64,000 nucleotides of DNA from Aphrocallistes beatrix (Eukaryota > Porifera > Hexactinellida > Sceptrulophora > Aphrocallistidae): the NCBI GenBank assembly GCA_963281255.1, contig OY725501.1, positions 2,395,674 to 2,459,673 of the forward strand. The letters run 5' to 3'. Of this stretch, positions 55,517 through 64,000 are shown one piece after another (within the stretch, counting starts at the first letter, position 1; the number at the start of each line of letters is the position of its first letter). Under the pieces are notes generated by a model. The model was not told the origin of the DNA. It worked only from the letters and a program-made list of their open reading frames with translations, and searched no databases. The translations under genes were made by a program, and so were the position numbers.

Positions 55517-58500
55517 CTAGAGGATCCCGCTCGTATAGTATTGGTACGTGTCATAGAGTTTGGTTGTCCAGGATGTGATGGATCTGTCTATCATACTCTC
55601 AACGAGAGAAGTGAGGCTGTCTTCTGTCAGGCTCACATGGAACCTCTCCTTCATACACCTGACAGTGGCTGAGCCCCCCGCGCCCGTGAAGCAGGGCAGC
55701 TGGCAGCCCGTCTGCAGAATCTCAACCAGGAGAACAATACGCTCCATGTGTTTGCGCGCGGCCAGGAATCCCCTCAGCATGAGCTGCTTGAAGTAGGCGA
55801 AGCTCTCCCCTTGCACTCCCCCCATCACCTCGACGTGCTCCTTGTTCAGCTTGAAGGGGGACCTCTCGAAGCCGAGGTTGCTGCCCGGGCTGATGGAGAG
55901 CATGAACCCGAAGTCGATGTGTATCAGGTGTCCGTCCGAGTCGAGCAGGATGTTCCCGTTGTGTCTGTCCTTCAGCTGCACGAAGTAGGAGAAGAGGCAG
56001 TACCCGGCGCAGCTCTTGGCGAACTCCTTTTGCGCCTGTAGGAATCGAGGGGACTGCTCGGGTCCGAACTGCTCCCGGAAGTAGTCCAGCAGGCTGCCGG
56101 AGGTCTGGGACTTGATCTGGTGCAGGGACAGTGCGTCCTGAATCGGCTCGATCAGGCCGGCCGTGTTGGAGACCACCAGCACCGAGTAGGGGAACACCCA
56201 CAGAGACAACTCCTCCTTGCGCCACACGTCCAGGAACTGCTGCAGCAGCTGCACGGCCAGCAGCTCCTGCCGGAAGTCGTCGTCCGTCTTCACGATCACG
56301 CCGACCAGCCGCCAGCTGGGGAGGTGTGAGTACGGGGAGTTGGCGCGTATGCGCGCCTCTTTCTGCTGCAGGCGCTCCCGCATGGTGACCGCAGACCTGT
56401 CGGCGCAGAGGCTGGAGAAGGGCGTCCGCTCCAGGGACGACTCCTTCACCAGCCGCTTCCGGATGTCGGACGGCTGGAAGTGGATCTCCCCGGCCGCGGC
56501 GCCGTTGAAGGGCGGACAGGAGGGGGCTATCGTGTGGTAGGAGGGGTTCCTGCGCATGCTGGCGGGGATGAGGTCCGAGGGGAACTCCGGGGAGGACGCA
56601 GGGAGAGCGGTCTGTCTAGGAGAGGAGCAGGCCGACTTGGAGAAGGGGGAGGGGAGGGGCGAGTAGAAGGTGCTCTCGCACTCTGACACCTCTAGGAATA
56701 GGAGGTAGGGAGCTCTGTTGCGGGAGTTGAGCAGCACTGCTTCTCCTGCAGGGATCCTCAGCACCTGCAGAACAGCTCACCATAAACGTAGTACTAAGTT
56801 ATGGCTTGAGCAAGAAGGTAATATATATCATATAGTATGTATATGTATCGATCTTGTATCAGTGCCAATGTTCGATCTGAAAATATTGAGGATCGTTACC
56901 ATGGCACCGACATGACAGCAAGCAATGCAGTATACATGCTGTAGGTCTGGAGTCTAGAGTCTAGAGTCTAGACTCTAGAGTCTAGAGTCTAGAGTCTAGA
57001 GTCTAGAGTTCAGAGTCTAGAGTCCAGAGTCTAGAGTCTAGAGTCTAGAGTCCAGAGTCTAGAGTCTAGAGTTCAGAGTCTAGAGTCCAGAGTCTAGAGT
57101 CTAGAGTTCAGAGTCCAGAGTCTAGAGTCTAGAGTCCAGAGTTTAGAGTCCAGAGTCTAGAGTCCAGGGTACCTGGTGCGTTGAGGCGGATCTGAGCCGT
57201 AGAGGCACGCAGACCCGAGCGGGGAGGTTGAGATTGATCTGAGTGAGTCCGACGTGCAGCTGCTGAGTCCTTCCCTCCTTCCCGCACACCCCCACCAGTC
57301 TCTGGGAGAGACCGCACAGGGCGAAGAGGAAAGAGTTCTGCGCCGACAGCTGCAACGATTGGCAGAGACAGTCCGGCTGGTCGGGGAGGAGGGCGTCTCT
57401 GGGGAACACGCACTGACAGCCGTTATCGAACACCAGCCCGAACTTCAGATCCACGGACTGGCTGCGCCTGTGGTGAGAAGAGCCGTGTGGGGTCTGAGCC
57501 ACTCTGAAGTCCAGCTGGGAGCTCTTCAGCACCAGCTCGCTCAGAGGCTTCGCTGTTGATGCGGTGTGCAGGAGCTACAGGAGTTGAGATAAGTTCATTA
57601 TGTGGCTAAGTTGCTAATTCATTAAAAAAATGACAAAGCATTACGAATGATTCGAATAATTCATAATTCAAACATGAATTAGTCAATCATAAGCTAAGTT
57701 GACTAATTCAGGAATTAATGAATAATTCTTATAATAAAAAGTCGAGAGAGCATGCTCGTTATATACTCCATTGGGGTAAGCAGAACTTTCGTCCCTGGAA
57801 TTTTCGTCCCCGGAATCTTTGTCTCATTAGAGACTAAAATAAACGGGCACTAATATGTAAGGAACGGAAATTGAGGCTTTTGGAGTGGAGTATGTTTGAA
57901 AAAAAGGGTGAAAATGAGGCATTTTGATTGAGAAATAAATAGGTGCGAAAAGGGCATTTCAGGGGACGAAAGTTCCGCCATTCCTCCATTGGTTACCAGC
58001 ATCATACCTACTTATAATAGTAGGAAGTTATGACATATATGAAACTTCTCGAACTAATTTAAACCAATTTTACATCATGATTTTTATAGGTGATACCCCG
58101 TACGGGAAGTACAGTATCTAGGACTCATGTAGTAGATTCAAATCAGTAAATACTTGTACCTTTTTTGAATATAAAGAAGGTATAAATGTAAGGAGCATGC
58201 TCTCTCGACTTTTCAATACCTCGAATAATTCGAATAATTCATAATTCCTGAATTATGAATTATTCGAAAAATTCATTAATTCCTGAATTAGTCAACTTAG
58301 GTGTGTGGTGAACCATCCTATAAATTCCAATTTCACATTTATGTTGCGCAGTTACATTACAAGAGACTAGTACCGTAATACACTGTATGGGGCGTGTGTA
58401 CCTGCTCCTTGGCCTCAGTCCCGAACCCGTTCCTCCGGTGGATCTGCTCGCTGAGGATGAGGAGCATGAGGCGGCTGCCTCTAGCCTGCAGCTTGGTGGT

Positions 58501-58962
58501 GATCCAGGAGGCCCGCGTGAAGGCGTTGAGGAGCCAGGCCAGCTTGAGAGAGAAGAGGACGCTCCTCTCACAGCCGTGCGAGAAGAAGCTCTCCAGCGGG
58601 TCCGACAGCTCGTCCACCTGCAGGTAGAGGTTGATGAGCTGAGGGAGGTAGAACTCCACCTGGGCGGCGGGCAGGTGGTAGAGTCGGGAGCAGAGGTAGG
58701 ACTGGACGTGAGCGCTCTTGCTGTTGTAGAGGTAGCCCAGCGCTATTGACATGTCGAAGAAGTTCGACTCGAATAGGCGCATCAGCCAGGAATTCTTGAA
58801 TTTCTCCTTCTCCAGGTCCTGCGAAGAGAAGGGCTCGAGGGAGGTGTTGACTCGGGAGGGGTGGAGGGGAGACAGCCCCAGCTGTAGGGAGTCGGGGCAA
58901 GGGGAGAGAGCAAGTATGTCCGGGGTACTCATGGCTCTCACTGCGAGGACTGAGTCCGACAT
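55517..58962 (-). CDS. PI4KB: Phosphatidylinositol 4-kinase beta
   Basis: Three exons on minus: 58402-58962 (ATG at 58962, upstream in-frame stop), 57173-57574 and 55517-56764, all phase 0, 736 residues. Exon 1 holds the PIK helical region (SWLMRLFESNFFDMSIALGYLYNS). Exon 2 ends NLPARVCVPLR and leads into VLRIPAGEAVLLNSRNRAPY. Exon 3 has a Ser/Pro-rich insert, SWRLVGVIVKTDDDFRQELLA with the ATP-binding Lys, AGYCLFSYFVQLKDRHNGNI (catalytic loop), HIDFGF (metal site) and a C-terminus YQYYTSGIL like other PI4KB. It phosphorylates PI to PI4P at the Golgi. It is a little shorter than vertebrate homologues (about 800). Coding sequence is strikingly GC-rich compared with its surroundings. Confidence 0.95.
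56945..57168. repeat. 7-bp satellite (GTCTAGA)n in PI4KB intron 2
   Basis: About 32 head-to-tail units of AGAGTCT with variants AGAGTCC and AGAGTTC, plus one inversion near 56970 (TCTAGACTCTAGA). It stops four bases short of the exon 2 donor at 57172. Confidence 0.92.
57640..58305. repeat. Inverted-repeat element in PI4KB intron 1
   Basis: Blocks AAAGTCGAGAGAGCATGCTC (57738-57757) and its reverse complement (58197-58216) are each flanked outward by AATTATTCGAATAATTC/GAATTAGTCAACTTA blocks in opposite orientation. An interior CTTTCGTCCCTGGAATTTTC stretch is non-coding. Class unknown. Confidence 0.65.
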
Positions 58963-60437
58963 CTTATCTCACTGATCCAAGCAAATGTAGCAACCTAATG
59001 CTAAACAATCATGAGCTAAATGTGTGAAGTATGTACTACGTATATCGGGCTAGTTATTCCCTTATGAACATTGAAAGTTTTCACAGCTATGAACGAAGTC
59101 TACGCATCGTTGAGTAGCTGAATAATGTCAAGACCAAGATAGAGATAGTATTTATAAAAATGTGGCCTTGTTATGGAGCTTCTAATTGTATGGGAATTAC
59201 CTATGTAGCACTACAGGCTTAAGTCACTCTAAATGTGACTACGGTGGTTCTAAGTAAATTCGTGTCCAGAAAAGGAGAACTTGTGAATAGTGTTGAACCA
59301 GGATTTATAGCAAAATGTTATTCCAATATATCTTTTGTAGAGAGCATGATATAATTCAGACATAAAGTGCGTACGTATAAGTAATTTACAATCTAATAAG
59401 TAATTTTTTCGAGTTGATTGAATTTAATTTGTGAAAATCATCCAATAAAATGTGGAGGAAGAGGAATGAGATTGTTTTCACAAATAATTTTTTTATCGGG
59501 GTTCTGTGGCCCTAGAGATTTTATGGACGATGAATTAATTCCGGCCGAAAATTGATATCTGCTCTTACGGGCCGCGGGACAAATTTTACAAAATGTGACA
59601 GTCATCAGGATATGTGGGTACTCTCAAAACCTCAATGATTCCTATTCGGTTTATCTAGGAAAAGTTGAACATATCCATCCAAATGACTATTTCGGATATA
59701 TTGCTAAGCAAAGAACCCTGTAAAATCCTTGTAATAATCCGGGCAGTACATAATGATAATGACCTCAATATTCTTTTGTATTAACTGCTTTTGAATGGTT
59801 TTAGCTCATAAATGATGTTCATTGTCTCATGTACTCTTTTCAGGTCGCAAGAGGTACATAGTAATTCATAATAGATTGATTCTTCACACCATTAGTCAAA
59901 AATCGTGACAAAGAAGTACAATGTAGTAATGTGACACATGTAAAGTTTGGCAGTAATTAGTTTAGAATTTCACAAATAAGAACAATTGCATCAAACGAAT
60001 ACAATTTGATCTAATCCAGTTGGCTCTGCTTAATCGGGACACATCGGGAGTAGATTTTGTCCCGATTAAGCGGAGTTCCCAATTAACTGATGAAATTTAG
60101 TATTAGCTTTTATGTATAGGACCAGTGGCGTATTTGAGGGGGTTTGGGGGGCAAAGCTTCCCCAAAATTAAAATTTCCCCCTCCTAAAATCTAAAATGAC
60201 CTGAAGTGTGAAAATGGCACATATATTTATCTGTTAATATGTTATCAAATATTCACAATATTGCTTTCTAAATGGAATCAGATTCTACATGGTGAAATGC
60301 CTATAGTATTGCCGTGAGATATCATTAAATTTAATACCTTTAAACAGCTTGTAAAATATATGAAATTATCAATATATACTACACGTACTCTGAAAGGCCG
60401 TCCCAAGAAATTTCTAAAAATATAGGGTGCACACCAT
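58963..60437. other. Intergenic, fragments of MITEs
   Basis: No gene recognised. About 60015-60095 resembles the pogo-like family at 2279-2461 (CTGCTTAATCGGGACA and its inverse). About 60123-60200 starts CAGTGGCGTATTTGAGGGG, a hAT-like left end whose right end was not found. Confidence 0.5.
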
Positions 60438-62238
60438 ACGAGTGTTATCTTAGCAGCGGATTCGAAGTCGCACTTAATCGCTTATAACTCGAAAAGTATT
60501 CGTCCTAGATCAAAAATAATTATACCAGTGGAAAGAAGAGGGTTGGTGATTTCATTTTTAAGTTTAAAATTTTAAATTTTCACAAAATGAGTTAGCAGTG
60601 ACACATCAAATTTAGGTCTCAGTTTTTGGTTAATATCTCATGAAATATTTATGATAAAAACTTTTCCTTTAAACTACGTTTATTTCAGCCTTGGTGTATT
60701 TTGTATTTCAAATTTCAAATTAAAATATTAATTTTTGAACGAATTATTAATATTTGAATTTTACATTATAATAATGTGATATCACCGGGATTGAATCTAT
60801 CAAAATATCTTCTTTTGATTACACCAGATCATATTTTGATTGCTGAATTCGTGTCCAGCACTAAATTTCCAGCAATTTGATATATATATTGACCATATTT
60901 GGAGAATTATTTTGGTTGCCCGTTCCTAGCAACGGCCAGGAATGTTAAAACATTCCGATCTCCAAATTTTGGAGTAACCATATCGAGTGACCCCTTGTTC
61001 TTCTCGGCTAGGTTCAGCGAGTACGAATATGCTATTTAGAACACTCTGACATATCATATGTGGAATATATGAAAGTTATGTGCCATGCCTTTGTGGCAGG
61101 TATATTTGAATGTGGTAAAACTTTCATATATTCCACATATGATATGTCAGAGTGTTTTAAATAGCATATTCGTACTCGCTGAACCTAGCCGAGAAGAACA
61201 AGGGGTCACTCGATATGGTTACTCCAAAATTTGGAGATCGGAATGTTTTAACATTCCTGGCCGTTGCTAGGAACGGGCAACCAAAATAATTCTCCAAATA
61301 TGGTCAATATACACTACCCGGACAAAAGTATTCGACCACCACGAAAAATTCCATACAAATAATATTAAATTAGATCTTTTAAAAAAGGAACATGTCCTTA
61401 AACAGTAGCAAATACTCTATTTTTTAGTTCAAATTCGTAATCTACACATTCTAATTACTCATAATTGAGATTTTCAACTCAATTACTTTTTCTTATGTAG
61501 AAAATTATCAACCTATGCCACTTTGTGTCACTAAACGCCATCATATATAATGGCTGTGACTTGGGACAAGTAACATCAAGTAGCAAATGTTGATATTTAT
61601 TAACTTGAGAGTTAGTAATTAAGCTGAGGCTATCAATTATGAGTAATTAGAATGTGTAGTTTACGAATTTGAAATAAAAAATAGAGTATTCCTTACAGTT
61701 TGAGAACATATTCCTTTATGAATAGACCCACTTTAATACTATTTGTATGGGGGTTTCTGTGGTGGTCGAATACTTTTGTCCGGGTACTGTATATATCAAA
61801 TTGCTGGAAATTTAGTGCTGGACACGAATTCAGCATCAAAATATGATCTGGTGTAATCAAAAGAAGATATTTTGATAGATTCAATCCCGGTGATATCACA
61901 TTATTATAATGTAAAATTCAAATATTAATAATTCGTTCAAAAATTAATATTTTAATTTGAAATTTGAAATACAAAATACACCAAGGCTGAAATAAACGTA
62001 GTTTAAAGGAAAAGTTTTTATCATAAATATTTCATGAGATATTAACCAAAAACTGAGACCTAAATTTGATGTGTCACTGCTAACTCATTTTGTGAAAATT
62101 TATAATTTTAAACTTAAAAATGAAATACACCAACTCTCTTCTTTCCACTGGTATAATTATTTTTGATCTAGGACGAATACTTTTCGAGTTATAAGCGATT
62201 AAGTGCGACTTCGAATCCGCTGCTAAGATAACACTCGT
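60438..62238. mobile_element. Long-TIR foldback element, Mutator-like
   Basis: Two arms of about 640 bases are near-perfect inverted copies around a short centre (about 61080-61115), starting ACGAGTGTTATCTTAGCAGC on each end. The flanking 9-bp duplication GCACACCAT is perfect (60429-60437, 62239-62247), which together with the long inverted arms points to the MULE superfamily. The right arm is interrupted by a Tc1-like MITE (61312-61789). No transposase is present. Confidence 0.85.
61312..61789. mobile_element. Tc1-like MITE nested in the foldback element
   Basis: Ends CACTACCCGGACAAAAGTAT and, reversed, CAGTACCCGGACAAAAGTAT, flanked by TA (61310-61311, 61790-61791). The opposite arm of the foldback (about 60870-60890) reads through the same site without insertion. 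Same family as 20694-21096. Confidence 0.88.
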
Positions 62239-62290
62239 GCACACCATTAAGGAATCTTAGATATCAAATATGATAGAAATTGGACTGTTA

Positions 62291-62353
62291 ACACTACCAT
62301 ACATAGATCGTCATTATTAATAACAATGACGATCTATGTATGTATGGTAGTGT
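62291..62353. repeat. Perfect short hairpin
   Basis: ACACTACCATACATAGATCG + TCATT is followed after about nine bases by its reverse complement, which carries a four-base TGTA expansion. Stem of about 25 bp. No surrounding gene; may be a small transposon relic. Confidence 0.7.
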
Positions 62354-62359
62354 CGTACA

Positions 62360-63386
62360 ATGATTTCTATTGTGATAGTGTAGTCGTATATGTTGTATAG
62401 AAAAGGTGTTAAAAATTGTTTTCCATTTTTTGCAGAGGTGTGAAAATTTCGCTTAGATTTTCGAACTTAATCGTAGATCATCATTTGACACCTACATTCT
62501 AATTTTCATATCAAATTGGTAGCAAGTAAAAAAAATAGTAAGTAAATCTAAAACTAAAATGCATGAAAAAATAAAGCAAGTAAACGGTTGGCAAAAGCAA
62601 ATCCGTGCAACAATGTTGCCAGTTCTAGAATCCCTGATTGGTGGGTAATCAGTAACTTGAAAGACTAGTTATACTACAGTAGAACCTCTATTAGTGGGAG
62701 AGGTCGGGCCAGTGAATGTATGATACCCCAATCGTAACTGCCATCAAATAGAGGCTAAGAATTGTGTTGTATCAATGTTGTATCAGTGTAATTAGTAATC
62801 AGTACAAAATAGAGATAATATTATTAATGAAGCAGTATCACAATTATTAATTATTACATTTTTATGAAGGGACAAGGGAGTTATTTTCCCATCGCACCGA
62901 GCATAGGATGTTGACCCCCATGAGAAAATGACCTTATCGATATATCGAAGGCGGTCGTTTCCTCATGGAGGTCAATTTTTCATGCAACAGCTCTGCATAA
63001 AAATTCTAGTATTTTGTACATGGTGCATACTTTTCAAAGGATCCGCCTTCTCAAAGTAAAAGCCCGAATGGAAGGCCCTTCACTCACCCCTGCTTCTATC
63101 CTTATTCTACACCTTCTGGACACTGAGAAAACAGATAATTAATAAATCTCAGCAAACTATAAAAATAAATGTACATAACAAATCTAATATTATTTATTAA
63201 ATAATTCAATTCAAGCTTATGCAAATCATGTAACAATATAGGATCTATTATTAAAAGTCATCTGCAACGAGAGAGAACTCGAAAATAATTAGAAGAGCTT
63301 TGAAAGACTGTACCTAGATGAGTTGAATATTAATGAATGACAATATGGATATTATAAGTATTAAGGAGTAGTTGCAGTACCTCAAG
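62360..63386. other. Non-coding interval
   Basis: AT-rich. A pogo-like fragment (CAGTAGAACCTCTATTAGTG) lies at about 62678 and its partner CAAATAGAGGC near 62745. On minus, 63068-63115 has an acceptor-like TGTTTTCTCAG and donor-like GTGAGT around a very short open stretch, too weak to call an exon. Confidence 0.45.
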
Positions 63387-63744
63387 TTAAAAAATCCCCC
63401 CATAATCATAAGATGCCCCTCCTTCTGCCTCGTAGTTGGGTTCTCCTTCTACCTCGTAGTTAGGTTCTCCTTCTGTCTGGTAGTTAGGTTCTCCTTCTGC
63501 CTCTCTTCCTCCCGACTTAAGCAATTGTGCACCAGAGCGCTGAGAAATGTCAAGTGAGAACTCTGGTTGCGATTGAATCACGTCGTAATCAAAACTATCC
63601 GCGACGTCTCCCTCCACTGCATCGCTCTCACAGAAGTGAGGAAGTAGACTCCAGAAATCCTTGATGTGTTCTCTCCATTCATTCGTGGCTGTCTTACGCT
63701 GTTCCAACCTCTCAGCTAGCTTGCTGTTGATCTGGATCATGCAA
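63387..63744 (-). CDS. Last exon of an unrecognised gene
   Basis: A minus-strand frame ending with TAA at 63387. It is probably entered at 63744, where TTACTTCCTCAG forms an acceptor, rather than starting at the internal ATG (63740). About 117 residues: a helical, charged N-terminal part (KLAERLEQRKTATNEWREHI), an acidic middle, and three to four tandem eight-residue repeats EGEPNYE(A/V/T) near the C-terminus. The repeated Asn-Tyr motifs could be tyrosine-phosphorylation or adaptor sites (inference). The rest of the gene lies upstream, beyond the right edge or in unrecognised short exons. Confidence 0.5.
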
Positions 63745-64000
63745 CTGAGGAAGTAATCGCAATTGTAAACATACCATTAATAACGAGACATGCGTGGAGA
63801 CACTAAAGTGTAACTGTAATAAGAAATACTATGGGGTAGTTTTTAGAAGTATTATACAGTAGTTTTCTGGATTTTTTCCATATATCGAAATACATATAGA
63901 GAATGCAACTGAAACTATATACATCCTTCTAAGGCATTTAATTAATAGGAATGCGTCATATGCATTTCATCAGTCCTAGTAATTTATTAAAATCACACAA

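Noticed and set aside
55722-56540. Several long ORFs in other frames of the PI4KB exon
   Set aside because: High GC content removes stop codons in all frames; only the minus frame at 55517-56764 shows kinase motifs.
58387-58975. Plus-strand and alternate minus ORFs over PI4KB exon 1
   Set aside because: GC-driven shadows with low-complexity Glu/Val or Arg/Ser composition and no domain.
1-64000. tRNA and rRNA genes
   Set aside because: No cloverleaf with A and B boxes and no rRNA-like conserved segments were recognised by eye.

Overview
The window looks like nuclear DNA of an early-branching animal, most plausibly a sponge; the phylum is inferred from gene style and not proven. Recognisable genes are animal or eukaryotic: a receptor tyrosine kinase, an adhesion GPCR with EGF and LRR modules, PI4-kinase beta, a GATE-16-type ATG8, a dynein light intermediate chain, divergent actins and NHL-repeat proteins. 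Introns are short GT-AG introns, several genes are intronless, and AT-rich intergenic DNA is packed with small DNA transposons. I saw no prokaryotic, tRNA, rRNA or CRISPR features.

Layout. 1-7.1 kb: nested DNA transposons and copies of a hairpin-rich repeat family. 7.1-15.5 kb: a transposon stack in which a Ty3/gypsy element (8098-13550) sits inside a hAT-type MITE and is itself split by another hAT-type MITE, followed by a second gypsy fragment and a deleted mariner. 16.4-18.8 kb: an intronless receptor tyrosine kinase (minus). 18.8-21.7 kb: repeats. 21.7-26.7 kb: seven exons of a dynein light intermediate chain (minus), its introns colonised by MITEs. 29.0-29.9 kb: a frameshifted NMNAT-like nucleotidyltransferase (minus).

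30.5-47.1 kb holds a segmental duplication. An NHL-repeat gene and a divergent actin gene each occur twice. The actins are direct repeats, while the NHL gene is inverted in one copy relative to the other. The DNA between the two copies is almost wholly transposons: gypsy and LINE fragments, a near-intact hAT, a mariner and MITEs.

47.2-59.0 kb is the gene-dense part, all on the minus strand: an adhesion GPCR in three exons, a GABARAPL2/GATE-16 homologue in five small exons, and PI4KB in three exons. The last two both belong to membrane-trafficking and autophagy biology, but nothing here shows joint regulation. 59-64 kb: mostly non-coding, with a 1.8-kb long-TIR foldback element (60438-62238) that itself holds a nested Tc1-like MITE, then the exon of an unrecognised gene at the right edge.

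Splice structures were worked out by hand from GT/AG sites, reading phase and similarity to remembered family sequences; no alignment or RNA evidence was available.
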